A DNA stretch of 64,000 bases, taken from positions 868,001-932,000 of the forward strand of contig CAVORP010000007.1 in NCBI GenBank assembly GCA_963698645.1, given 5' to 3'. Of this stretch, positions 16,753 to 25,237 are shown in pieces. This stretch comes from Ovoidimarina sp963698645. GTDB lineage: Bacteria; Pseudomonadota; Alphaproteobacteria; Rhodobacterales; Rhodobacteraceae. The first letter of the stretch is position 1. Every line of letters starts with the position of its first letter. Position numbers and translations under genes: made by a program. The notes under the pieces are model-generated. The model saw only the letters and a program-made list of their open reading frames with translations, had not been told where the DNA came from and did no database searches.

Positions 16753-18345
16753 TCAGTTCGACAGGCCGACCTGGTTGAAGATATGGCCGCCCAAGGGGTG
16801 CACGACGTAACCTTCGACTTCGGGCCGCATGGTCATGAAAACGACCGAATGCGCGATGGTGGCCCAGGGTGCCTGTTCCTTGAAGATTTCCTGAGCCTTC
16901 ATGTAGAGCGGCGTCCGGGCTTCCTGTGTCGGAAGTGTCTTGGCTTCCTGGATCAGATCTTCGAACGGCTGGTAGCACCACTGCGCACGGTTCGAGTTCT
17001 CACGTCCGTCGCAACCCAGCAGAACCGCAAGGAAGTTGTCCGGATCACCGTTGTCGCCGGTCCAGCCGAGAAGGATCGCACCATCGCGGTCAAGTTCGCG
17101 CGAGCGTGAGAGGTACTCGCCCCATTCGTAGGAGACGATTTCGACAGTGACACCGATTTTGGCGAAGTCTTCCTGCATCAGTTCCGCCATGCGCCGGGCG
17201 TTCGGGTTGTAGGGACGCTGAACCGGCATGGCCCAGATCTTCATGTTGAGATCGGTGACCCCTTCGGCCGCCAGCATTTCCTTTGCTTTCTCGGGATCAT
17301 AGGGATCGTCCACGATCGAGTCGTTGTAGGACCACATCGTGGGCGGGATCGGGTTCTTGGCGATCTGGCCGGAGCCCTGGAATACGACGTCGATGATCGC
17401 CTGCTTGTCGATCGCCATGTTCAGCGCCTTGCGGACATTCGCATTGTCATAGGGCGGCATGGTCGTGTTGTAGGCGAGGTACCCGACGTTCAGGCCTTCC
17501 TGCTCCATAACCACGATATTCGGATCATCCTTCATCGCCTGCACATCGGCCGGGTTCGGATAAGCCATGACATGGCATTCGCCCGCCTGAACCTTCTGGT
17601 AGCGCACCGATGCATCGGGCGTGATCGCGAAGATCAGTGCCTCGACCTTGGCCTTGTCGCCCCAATAGTCGTCGTTGCGCAGATAGCGGATCACTGCGTC
17701 TTTCTGATAGGCTTGAAACTTGAAGGGTCCGGTGCCGATCGGTGCCTGGTTCAGCATTTCGGGCGTTCCGGCGGCCAACATAGCGTCGGCGTATTCCTTG
17801 GACACGATCGACGCGAAATCCATGGCCATGTTGGCGATGATCGGGGCTTCGGGCCGGCTCAGGTTGAAGACAACTGTATAGTCGTCGACGCGGTCTATGC
17901 TGGCGATAAGCTCGGGCATGGACATGCCATCGAAGTATTCCCAGGTTCCCCCGGAGACCTGATTGTAGGGATTCTCTGCGTTGCCCTGCCGGTCAAAGCT
18001 GAAGATCACGTCGTCGGCGTTGAAGTCGCGGCTGGGCGTGAACTGATCGTTGGAATGAAATTTCACGCCCTGGCGGAGGTTGAAGGTTACTTTAAGCCCG
18101 TCCGCGGACACTTCCCAGCTTTCTGCAAGGCCAGGGATCACTTCCGTAGTGCCAACCTTGAACTCCACCAGACGGTTATAGATCGGGTGGCTTGACGCAT
18201 CGAAAGTCGTCCCGGCGGTGTATAGCGCCGGATCGAAGCCTTCAGGCGAGCCTTCCGAGCAATAGACCAGCGCTTGGGCTGATGCGACCGAGGCACCGAA
18301 CGCTGCGATTAGCAGCCCCGCTGCCAAACTTTGTTTCAAAGACAT
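16753..18345 (-). CDS. dppA: Dipeptide-binding periplasmic protein (DppA-like)
   Basis: A 530-residue family 5 extracellular solute-binding protein. Signal peptide residues 1-23 (cleavage after ASA). The mature protein opens LVYCSEGSPEGFDP, as in DppA, and keeps paired cysteines (YCSEG with GECHV; GCDG with WCYQP) that form the two disulfides of E. coli DppA, which places it closer to dipeptide- than oligopeptide-binding proteins. A GGAG site lies 6-9 nt before the ATG. First gene of an eight-gene operon. Confidence 0.9.
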   Translation of the reverse strand: MSLKQSLAAGLLIAAFGASVASAQALVYCSEGSPEGFDPALYTAGTTFDASSHPIYNRLVEFKVGTTEVIPGLAESWEVSADGLKVTFNLRQGVKFHSNDQFTPSRDFNADDVIFSFDRQGNAENPYNQVSGGTWEYFDGMSMPELIASIDRVDDYTVVFNLSRPEAPIIANMAMDFASIVSKEYADAMLAAGTPEMLNQAPIGTGPFKFQAYQKDAVIRYLRNDDYWGDKAKVEALIFAITPDASVRYQKVQAGECHVMAYPNPADVQAMKDDPNIVVMEQEGLNVGYLAYNTTMPPYDNANVRKALNMAIDKQAIIDVVFQGSGQIAKNPIPPTMWSYNDSIVDDPYDPEKAKEMLAAEGVTDLNMKIWAMPVQRPYNPNARRMAELMQEDFAKIGVTVEIVSYEWGEYLSRSRELDRDGAILLGWTGDNGDPDNFLAVLLGCDGRENSNRAQWCYQPFEDLIQEAKTLPTQEARTPLYMKAQEIFKEQAPWATIAHSVVFMTMRPEVEGYVVHPLGGHIFNQVGLSN

Positions 18346-19226
18346 TTCTCTCTCCTGTCAGTTGTCGTTCTTTTGATTGGCGGCGTCGGCATCAATGCCG
18401 CGCCGCAGGTGTTGTTGAAGGAATGCATATCCGGATCTTGAGCGGCACAGACTGCCACCCGATCCGTTCTTGGCGAAAGGAACCCAGAAGGAACGGTCCC
18501 ACTGCGATTGCGCAAACCTAACGCTATGGCGGAGTTTTCCGTCACATGTGTGGAGCGAATTCGCTCGGGAGCGTATGACCGTACAGCTTCGGGAGCCGTA
18601 CTGTTCGTTCTGAGTTTCACAGCAAGTCGCAGTCCCCCGGGATCCCGAGACATCTCGGAAACCCTATGGTGGAGGCTGCGAGTAAAACGCTCAATGGTCA
18701 ATACCGAAGTCGCGTACATGCCGGGTTTGCCGCGCACTTTAGGGTCAAACCCCAAGGAATTTGGTGTGTCGTGGGGCAGGAACGTCTCGAACCTTGCATA
18801 TTCTGTGACCGGACAGTGCGCATTCGCACGTCGATAGGGAGTGTGGTTACTTGAAATATGAACTGAACTGTTTAGTCTTAAAGCATCGAGTGATTTTGAT
18901 GAAACAGGACAGGACTGAATATGACCGGCCCGGATCGGCGATTGGTAAGATCTTGGTATCGATGATCCTAGGTCACTGAAATAGCGAAATAAATGTTTCG
19001 TTTGCTCGCGCCCCCGTGTGGTTCGTTTCAATAATCGACGGGTTTCGGGGTATCGCACACGGGCCTGTGCAGGAACGCACCTAATTCGCGCCATCCTCAC
19101 GCGTCCGTGCGTTGTAGTGAGCGCCCCTCTGGCCCAGATCAGTCTCATCGGACGGCACGAAAGCCTTCCTCACTCATAACCCGGGCATCCCGCCCACCAG
19201 AACAGAAAACCGAAAGGACCCACGAT
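18346..19226. other. 881-bp stretch with no convincing gene
   Basis: Lies between the divergent dppA and the first small secreted protein gene. Long open frames exist on both strands (for example 18336-19148 minus), but none has a ribosome-binding site, a recognisable domain or protein-like composition. The segment 18840-19000 is more AT-rich than its surroundings. It must contain the dppA promoter and that of the gene at 19227. No tRNA, repeat or strong terminator was found. Confidence 0.5.
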
Positions 19227-19559
19227 ATGAAAACCCTCATCCTCGCAACCGCCGCCGCTTTCGCCCTTGCCGCCCCGCTGGCCGCGCAGACGCCCTCGGA
19301 CGTCGCAAATGCGATCTTCGCCCAGTCCCATGAGTCCGGCGACGGCGCGCGCTACGACGCGAGCTTCGCACCCAGCGCGACCGGCGAGACGGTCGATGCG
19401 GCGCTGATCCTCTTCGCAGCCGACCAGGAAGCCGAAGGCGACCGCCAGATCCTGCAGAATGCCGAAGGCGGCATGGTCATCTCGAGCTCGAGCGCCACGG
19501 CGGCGACCGCAGCCTTCGCGAAAGCACACCTGGCCGCGACCGGCGAAGACAAGCGCTGA
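19227..19559 (+). CDS. Small secreted protein, copy 1
   Basis: A 110-residue protein of unknown function. Signal peptide residues 1-21 (MKTLILATAAAFALAAPLAA, cut before Q). The mature part of about 90 residues is acidic and Ala/Ser-rich and has no cysteine: it starts TPSDVANAIFAQSHESGDGA, then an ALILFAADQEAEGDRQ helix-like segment and a repetitive Ser/Ala/Thr tail. Start ATG at 19227 with AAAGGACC upstream. Copy 2 follows 99 bp later. I do not recognise the family; a periplasmic or exported protein is all that can be said. Confidence 0.75.
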   Translation: MKTLILATAAAFALAAPLAAQTPSDVANAIFAQSHESGDGARYDASFAPSATGETVDAALILFAADQEAEGDRQILQNAEGGMVISSSSATAATAAFAKAHLAATGEDKR

Positions 19560-19570
19560 TCTCCCCCAGT

Positions 19571-19599
19571 GGCTTCGGGACGCTCCCTGCCCCGAAGCC
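19571..19599. terminator. Hairpin between the duplicated genes
   Basis: GGCTTCGGG and CCCGAAGCC (9-bp stem) around an 11-base loop, 11 bp after the stop of copy 1. No T-run follows, so it may attenuate or stabilise rather than terminate. Confidence 0.45.
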
Positions 19600-19658
19600 G
19601 CTTCTACCCACTTTCCGGGCGTTCCCGCCCTTCATTAATTCATCAAAGGACCGACATC

Positions 19659-19991
19659 ATGAAAACCCTCATCCTCGCAACCGCCGCCGCTTTCGCCCTT
19701 GCCGCCCCGCTGGCCGCGCAGACGCCCTCGGACGTCGCAAATGCGATCTTCGCCCAGTCCCATGAGTCCGGTGATGGCGCCCGTTACGACGCGAGCTTCG
19801 CACCCAGCGCGACCGGCGACACGGTCGATGCGGCGCTGATCCTCTTTGCAGCCGACCAGGAAGCCGAAGGCGACCGCCAGATCCTGCAGAATGTCGAAGG
19901 CGGCATGGTCATCTCCAGCTCGAGCGCCACGGCGGCGACCGCGGCCTTCGCGAAAGCACACCTGGCCGCGACCGGCGAAGACAAGCGCTGA
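19659..19991 (+). CDS. Small secreted protein, copy 2
   Basis: A 110-residue protein identical to copy 1 except for two substitutions (Glu to Asp in ATGETVDA, Ala to Val in QNAEGG). Same signal peptide and same unknown function. Of about nine nucleotide differences only two change the protein, which suggests purifying selection on both copies. Start ATG at 19659 with AAAGGACC upstream; a strong terminator hairpin follows at 20033. Confidence 0.75.
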   Translation: MKTLILATAAAFALAAPLAAQTPSDVANAIFAQSHESGDGARYDASFAPSATGDTVDAALILFAADQEAEGDRQILQNVEGGMVISSSSATAATAAFAKAHLAATGEDKR

Positions 19992-20032
19992 TCTCCCCCC
20001 GAAGGACCGGGCCCTCCCAACCGGTCCTGCGA

Positions 20033-20062
20033 AAGACCCCCGCGGAAACCCGCGGGGGTCTT
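20033..20062 (+). terminator. Strong stem-loop terminator after copy 2
   Basis: 13-bp perfect stem (AAGACCCCCGCGG with its complement) and a 4-base loop, 41 bp after the copy 2 stop. The stem ends in TCTT rather than a long T-run. It probably separates the duplicated pair from the gene at 20124. Confidence 0.65.
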
Positions 20063-20123
20063 GAATTGCCATATCTGAAACCCGTTTGGGCAAATGCCCT
20101 GCAGACCAGAAAGGACCGCAGCA

Positions 20124-20390
20124 ATGACGCGTATCGTGTTGACAGCTATCGCCTTGGTCCTCGCCAACCCCGGACTTGCGTCCGACCAGCTTGAGGCGCA
20201 ACTGGGCGTTCCGACCGGCCTATATACGACCTCTGAACTCGTCCGTCTTACCTTTGCGGAAAGCGCGCGGGACATGAGCGCGGGACTCGTTGATGAACGA
20301 AGACCAGGCCGGATCATTTTCTCTTCGACCGATTCAAGGCCGGCAGCGGGAATTGTGACACCTTCCCATCAGCCGGACGATGCCGGTTAA
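20124..20390 (+). CDS. Small exported protein of unknown function
   Basis: An 88-residue protein with a signal peptide (about 1-19, cut after GLA) and a mature start SDQLEAQLGVPTGLYTTSELVRLTF. I recall this 'LGV..G.YTT.ELV.LKFA' pattern from small uncharacterised roseobacter exported proteins, but give no function. AGAAAGGACC precedes the ATG. It follows the duplicated secreted proteins on the same strand, so they may act together. The 264 bp after it show nothing beyond the tctC leader. Confidence 0.65.
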   Translation: MTRIVLTAIALVLANPGLASDQLEAQLGVPTGLYTTSELVRLTFAESARDMSAGLVDERRPGRIIFSSTDSRPAAGIVTPSHQPDDAG

Positions 20391-20654
20391 TCCCCGCAAA
20401 CAGCCCTGCCCGCCTTAGCGGGGAGGGCGTCTCGGGAAAATCTCATTTCTCCGAGCCCGTAGCCCAAATGCAGAACGTCCGCGCCTGCTGAGGCGTTCGC
20501 GTCTTGAACGGTTCGATGGGAGAGAATTACCGACCTAGACAAATATGCTCTGGCGGGTCACTCTTTCGCTCGGTCGCCTGTATCTTGCAGGTGCGTGGGG
20601 GCGCAGGACATTCAAGATCCTCTCCCTGCAACAACTACTGATGGGAGGAATTCT

Positions 20655-21620
20655 ATGAACGTGAATGTAAGAGCGCTGGGACTTGGTGTCGTGGCGACGC
20701 TTGGCCTTGCCGGATCGGCAATGGCCGCAGAATGTATCGCGCCGGCGAACCCGGGCGGGGGCTGGGATTTCACCTGCCGCCAGATTGGCAAGATCCTGTA
20801 TGATATCGGCCAGGTCGATCAGCCGGTTCAGGTGACGAACATGGCCGGTGCGGGCGGCGGTCTGGCGTTTAGCCACGTCGTCAACGAGCGCAATGACGAT
20901 GCGGAACTGATCGTGGCGGCGTCTTCGGCGACGACGACGCGTCTTGCACAGAATGCCTTTGGCGGTGCGACGGCCGATCAGGTTCGTTTTGTTGGCGCAA
21001 TCGGTGCGGATCCGGGCGTAATTGTCGTGGCTGCGGACAGTCCTTTCCAGTCCCTTGGCGACATGGTTGACGCGATCAAGGCCGATCCAGGGTCGGTTGC
21101 TTTTGCCGGCGGCTCTGCCGTGGGCGGATTCGACCACATGAAGCCCCTTCAGGTCATGCTGGCCGCGGGTTTCGATGATATCACATCGATCAAGTACATC
21201 GGCGTCGATGGTGGCGCGGACGCGATCACCCAGACAGTCGGTGGCTTCACCCAGGCGATGACCGGGGACATGTCGGAGATCGTCGGCTTCGTTCAGAACG
21301 GTGACGTGCGCGTGCTTGCGGTTCTGACCGAAGAGCGTGTGCCGGGCTTCGAAGATATCCCGACGGCCCGGGAGCAGGGCTTTGACGTTGTCGCGGTGAA
21401 CTGGCGCGGTCTTTACGTGCCGGGCGGTATTTCGGATGCAGATTTCGATAAATGGGCTGGGCGTCTGCAAGCCGTTGCCGACAGCGCAGAGTGGAAACAG
21501 GCGATGGCGGATAATGGTCTTGCGCCGTTCACCAAGGTGGGGGGTGATTTCCAAGGCTGGATCGACGGTGTTATCGCCCAGACCGAGGAACTGTCGCGTC
21601 AGATCGGCGTGATCCAGTAA
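20655..21620 (+). CDS. tctC: Tripartite tricarboxylate transporter substrate-binding protein
   Basis: A 321-residue Bug/TctC periplasmic receptor. GGGAGGAA lies 6 nt before the ATG at 20655; signal peptide 1-23 (SAMAA). Family landmarks are ANPGGGWDFTCRQI (carboxylate-binding loop), VTNMAGAGGGLAFSHV, and the VPGFEDIPTAREQG/VNWRGLYVPGGI segment. It delivers an organic acid to the TctAB membrane complex. The ligand may be a branched or tricarboxylate used by the AtuA-like enzyme downstream. It begins a five-gene cluster with 1-9 bp gaps. Confidence 0.9.
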   Translation: MNVNVRALGLGVVATLGLAGSAMAAECIAPANPGGGWDFTCRQIGKILYDIGQVDQPVQVTNMAGAGGGLAFSHVVNERNDDAELIVAASSATTTRLAQNAFGGATADQVRFVGAIGADPGVIVVAADSPFQSLGDMVDAIKADPGSVAFAGGSAVGGFDHMKPLQVMLAAGFDDITSIKYIGVDGGADAITQTVGGFTQAMTGDMSEIVGFVQNGDVRVLAVLTEERVPGFEDIPTAREQGFDVVAVNWRGLYVPGGISDADFDKWAGRLQAVADSAEWKQAMADNGLAPFTKVGGDFQGWIDGVIAQTEELSRQIGVIQ

Positions 21621-21621
21621 T

Positions 21622-22068
21622 ATGTCGCGCAAGTCAGACCGCGTCTTCGGTCTGGTCGTGATTCTCGGGGCGCTCGCGTATATCGCGAGCGCTCTGCAGA
21701 TACAGACCAGCTTCATTTCGGACCCTGTTGGGTCAAAGACATTCCCGATTCTCGTCGCTTCGGTCGCGATCATCTGTGGCGGTGTCATGGTGTTCGCGCC
21801 TGACGAAGAACCCGAATGGCCCGAGGGCCGAATGGTGCTGTCGCTGCTCTTTTCGGTCGCACTCTTGGTGGCCTACGCCTATGCGCTCAAGCCTCTGGGG
21901 TTTCTTCTGCCGACTGCCATAGCTGCAGCGGTTCTGAGTTATCAGATTTCGCCGCGCCTGACTGTCGCGGCCATCACGGGTATCTGCCTGTCGGTCGGCA
22001 TGTTCGTTCTTTTTCGCTATGGGCTGGGTCTCAGCCTCTTTGCCGTTCCTCGCGGCTGGCTGGGTTAG
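21622..22068 (+). CDS. tctB: Tripartite tricarboxylate transporter small membrane subunit
   Basis: A 148-residue protein with four predicted helices (about 9-25, 36-55, 76-100, 108-135), the size and layout of TctB, accessory partner of the TctA channel. It starts 1 bp after the tctC stop. Confidence 0.85.
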   Translation: MSRKSDRVFGLVVILGALAYIASALQIQTSFISDPVGSKTFPILVASVAIICGGVMVFAPDEEPEWPEGRMVLSLLFSVALLVAYAYALKPLGFLLPTAIAAAVLSYQISPRLTVAAITGICLSVGMFVLFRYGLGLSLFAVPRGWLG

Positions 22069-22077
22069 GGAGCAATC

Positions 22078-23583
22078 ATGGATATCCTCGCCAATCTTCA
22101 GCTGGGCTTTGGCATAGCCTTTTCGCCATTCACGCTGTTTCTCGCCGTTGTCGGCTGTTTCATCGGGACGATCGTCGGCGCGCTTCCGGGTCTTGGCCCG
22201 TCGAACGGTGTGGCCATCATGATTCCGCTCACCTTCAGTCTCGGGCTTGATGCGACGGCCGCGCTCGTCTTTCTGACCTCGATCTATTATGGCTCGATGT
22301 ATGGCGGGAGGATCAGTTCGATCCTTCTGAATATTCCCGGCGATGAACCCGCGATGATGACCTGCCTTGACGGCTACCCCATGGCCAAGCAGGGGCGTGC
22401 CGGTGATGCGCTGGTGATTTCGGGTGTGGCTTCTTTCGTTGGAGCCTTTCTTGCGACGGTCGGCCTGATGTTCCTGGCGCCGTTGCTGAGCCGTATCGCA
22501 TATCAATTCGGTCCGGCCGAGTATTTCGCACTTTACTTGCTGGCGTTCTGTACGCTTGGCGGCATTTCGTCGAACAACCAGGCCAAGGCGGCATTCGCCT
22601 CTTGCCTTGGCATCATGATCGCAATGATCGGGCTTGATCCCAACTCTGGTCTGCCGCGGATGACCGGGGGCAATCTGCATCTGATGGACGGAGTTGATTT
22701 CCTCGTTGCAATCGTCGGGCTGTTTGCGGTGTCCGAGGTCTTCTTCTTCATCGAAAGCCATGGAAAGAGCGGGGCGGTGGGGGTCAAGCTGGGCAAGGTA
22801 ACCGTACCCTGGCGCGACATCTGGTCGACCCGGTGGACAATGGTCCGCTCCTCGATCCTTGGGTTCATCGCGGGCGTGTTGCCGGGGGCCGGTGCCTCTC
22901 TCGGTTCGTTCCTGACCTATGTGATGGAGAAGGGGATTGCGGGGGAGAAGGGTGGATTCGGGACGGGCGTTGTCAAAGGCGTTGCCGCCCCGGAGGCCGG
23001 AAACAACTCTGCCGCCGGCGGGGCGTTGGTTCCCATGCTGACACTTGGCGTGCCCGGTTCTGGAACGACTGCCGTCTTGCTGGCGGTGCTTGTGACGCTC
23101 AACATCACTCCGGGGCCGACCCTGTTCACCGACCGGCCTGAGGTTGTCTGGGGCCTTATCGCTTCGCTGTTTATCGCGAACTTCGTTCTGCTGGCGATGA
23201 ACGTGCCGCTCGTCAAAGTGTTCGTAAAAGTGCTTGAAGTTCCTCCGGCAATCCTGATGCCGGGCGTCACAATCATTTCGCTGGTCGGAATCTATTCGCT
23301 GACGGGGAGCTATTTCGACCTCTTGCTGGTCGTGGCCTTCGGTGTGTTGGGCTACGTTCTGCGCAAACTCGATATTCCCACAGTGCCGGTGATTCTCGGC
23401 ATCCTTCTAGGCTCAAAGATGGAGAAGCAGCTGCGCGATGCAATGGTTCTGTCGGACGGGGACTGGACCTATCTCTTTTCCTCCGGGATATCGACCGGGC
23501 TACTGTTGGCGGCGTTGATCGGCTTCGTTGCGCCGATGTTCCTACGCCGGTTCCTGAGAAAACCGCAGATGGTCTCGGACTGA
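22078..23583 (+). CDS. tctA: Tripartite tricarboxylate transporter large permease
   Basis: A 501-residue, about twelve-helix permease. It has both family signature regions: GALPGLGPSNGVAIMIPLTF near residues 39-58 and GVLPGAGASLGSFLTYVMEK near 264-283, plus GVAAPEAGNNSAAGGALVPM. It probably uses ion-motive force to import the carboxylate bound by TctC. It starts 9 bp after tctB and is followed 3 bp later by the AtuA-like gene. Confidence 0.92.
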   Translation: MDILANLQLGFGIAFSPFTLFLAVVGCFIGTIVGALPGLGPSNGVAIMIPLTFSLGLDATAALVFLTSIYYGSMYGGRISSILLNIPGDEPAMMTCLDGYPMAKQGRAGDALVISGVASFVGAFLATVGLMFLAPLLSRIAYQFGPAEYFALYLLAFCTLGGISSNNQAKAAFASCLGIMIAMIGLDPNSGLPRMTGGNLHLMDGVDFLVAIVGLFAVSEVFFFIESHGKSGAVGVKLGKVTVPWRDIWSTRWTMVRSSILGFIAGVLPGAGASLGSFLTYVMEKGIAGEKGGFGTGVVKGVAAPEAGNNSAAGGALVPMLTLGVPGSGTTAVLLAVLVTLNITPGPTLFTDRPEVVWGLIASLFIANFVLLAMNVPLVKVFVKVLEVPPAILMPGVTIISLVGIYSLTGSYFDLLLVVAFGVLGYVLRKLDIPTVPVILGILLGSKMEKQLRDAMVLSDGDWTYLFSSGISTGLLLAALIGFVAPMFLRRFLRKPQMVSD

Positions 23584-23586
23584 TCC

Positions 23587-24951
23587 ATGGTCCGGGTTCT
23601 GATCCCGTCGGGCGCTCTGGGTCTGGGATACGATCAGGCAGCGCTTGACCGTGGGATCGCCGCTAAACCCGATCTGATCGCGATCGATGGGGGCTCTACC
23701 GATAGTGGGCCCTCCTATCTTGGGCGCGGAGTCTCGAAATACGCCCGCAGTTCGACCCGGCGCGAGTGGGAAGGTTTGGTTCTTGCGCGCGAAAGGGCAG
23801 GTGTTCCGCTCGTTATCGGAACGGCCGGCACCTGCGGAGCAGGGCCCGCGGTGGACTGGATGGTCGAGATCACGGAAGACATCTTGCGCGAGCACGGGCT
23901 GGCGGCGCGGATCGCGGTTCTGAAATCCGATCAACCGGCAGGGCGGATCAAGGCAGCGCTGGCACAGGAGCGGATCCGGGCGCTGGATCCGGCTCCCGAG
24001 ATATCGGACGCATTGATCGACAGTTGTACCAATATCGTGGCGCTGGCGGGTGCGGAGCAAATCAACGCAGCTCTGGCGACAGGAGCCGATATCGTGATCG
24101 CAGGTCGCACGACCGACACCGCGATTATCGCGGCGCTTCCGATCGCGCGGGGTTGTCTGGATGGTGCGGCTTGGCACGGGGCAAAAATAGGTGAATGCGG
24201 GGCACTTTGTGCGACCAATCCGCAATCGGGCGTAATTCTGATCGATTTCGATACAACGGGTTTTACTGTCACCCCATTGGCGGACGGAGCCTGTGCTACG
24301 CCCCACACGGTTTCGGCGCATATGCTTTATGAGAATTCCGACCCGTTCATCCTTTATGAACCGGGCGGACACCTTGATGTAACCCATGCGACCTATACTG
24401 CGCTTGATCAAAAATCGGTCAGGGTCGAAGGATCTGTGTGGGTTCCCGGACCCTATTCCGTCAAGCTCGAGGGGGCGCGGCGGGCCGGGTTCCAGACGAT
24501 CCTTTTGACGCTCTTACGCGACGCACACTATGTCGAGAGCGCCACGAAATGGGTCGAGGATATCCGGCAGAAATGCTGCGCGAAGGCGGTTGAAAGGTTG
24601 AATCTGTCACCGAACGACTTCGAGATCGAGCTGCGGATCATTGGCCAGAATGCCACGCTGGGCCCTCTGGAGACGCGGACCGGTGAGCCGGTGGAACTGG
24701 GCATCCTTGGAATGGTCACTGCTGCCACACAGGGCCATGCGAACGAGATCGGCAAGCTTCTGAACCCGTATCTCCTCCATCATCCGCTGACACAGGAAGA
24801 GGAGCAGCCCACATTCGCCTTTCCGTTCTCGCCAGCGGAGATCGACCGTGGCGAAATCTTTGAATTCTGTCTGAACCATGTCCTGATGCTCGACGACCCG
24901 ATGGAGGCCTTCAGTCTTTCCGTGCGGGAGGTTGCCAATGCCCCGGCTTGA
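23587..24951 (+). CDS. AtuA-like (DUF1446) acyclic terpene utilisation family protein
   Basis: A 454-residue cytosolic protein. The N-terminus VLIPSGALGLGYDQAALDRGI and the glycine-rich IDGGSTDSGPSYLG are typical of the AtuA/DUF1446 core, followed by VIAGRTTDTAIIAALPIARG. AtuA is required for citronellol/geraniol catabolism in Pseudomonas, but its reaction is not established. Here it sits between a carboxylate transporter and a DUF4387 protein, a pairing seen outside terpene clusters, so it more likely acts on an imported hydroxy- or branched-chain carboxylate. It overlaps the next gene by 14 bp. Confidence 0.8.
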   Translation: MVRVLIPSGALGLGYDQAALDRGIAAKPDLIAIDGGSTDSGPSYLGRGVSKYARSSTRREWEGLVLARERAGVPLVIGTAGTCGAGPAVDWMVEITEDILREHGLAARIAVLKSDQPAGRIKAALAQERIRALDPAPEISDALIDSCTNIVALAGAEQINAALATGADIVIAGRTTDTAIIAALPIARGCLDGAAWHGAKIGECGALCATNPQSGVILIDFDTTGFTVTPLADGACATPHTVSAHMLYENSDPFILYEPGGHLDVTHATYTALDQKSVRVEGSVWVPGPYSVKLEGARRAGFQTILLTLLRDAHYVESATKWVEDIRQKCCAKAVERLNLSPNDFEIELRIIGQNATLGPLETRTGEPVELGILGMVTAATQGHANEIGKLLNPYLLHHPLTQEEEQPTFAFPFSPAEIDRGEIFEFCLNHVLMLDDPMEAFSLSVREVANAPA

Positions 24952-25237
24952 TACACTGGTTGAAAAGGTGAGGTCCAAGAATGCCGGGCCATTCTGGATC
25001 ACCGTCGATATCTTTTGTGGGACAACGGAGGCGTTTCGGCAGGTGCAATCTGGGCTGGAAACGGCCCGTGTCGCAGCTCTGTTTCAGACATCGCCCAGCG
25101 CGCTCAGGCGGTTTGATATCGAGGCGCTGAATGTCGTCAAGTTTTCGCTGCCGCGTCCGAATGTGCAGGGCACAATCCGAGATCGGGACATGCATGGTGC
25201 CGGATACGCGGCGCTTCTGGCCGAGCTAGAGATCTAG
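24938..25237 (+). CDS. DUF4387 domain protein, partner of the AtuA-like protein
   Basis: A 99-residue protein starting at ATG 24938 (a TTG six bases earlier is also possible). It contains VRSKNAGPFWITVDIFC and the late RPNVQGTIRDRDMHGAGYAAL, which identify DUF4387. The start lies within the last codons of the AtuA-like gene, and the two families are normally neighbours or fused, so they probably form one enzyme. The stop shares a CTAG with the stop of the convergent arylesterase gene. Confidence 0.75.
   Translation: MPRLDTLVEKVRSKNAGPFWITVDIFCGTTEAFRQVQSGLETARVAALFQTSPSALRRFDIEALNVVKFSLPRPNVQGTIRDRDMHGAGYAALLAELEI

Larger units (their letters stand above)
19213..20000 (+). repeat. Tandem duplication of a small secreted-protein gene
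   Basis: Two direct copies of a unit of about 355 bp (19213-19567 and 19645-20000), each holding one complete 110-codon gene plus its AAAGGACC ribosome-binding site and the first dozen bases after the stop. By eye the two genes differ at about 9 of 333 positions, so the duplication is recent or kept uniform by gene conversion. The spacer between them carries a hairpin. Confidence 0.85.

Noticed and set aside
18336..19148. Long minus-strand open frame (270 codons) upstream of dppA
   Set aside because: No ribosome-binding site, Arg/Ser/Thr-rich composition without any motif, and it overlaps the dppA start; looks like a chance open frame in non-coding DNA.
20535..21788. 417-codon minus-strand open frame opposite tctC
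   Set aside because: Antisense to a clear tctC with signal peptide and ribosome site; Arg/His/Asp-rich shadow composition.
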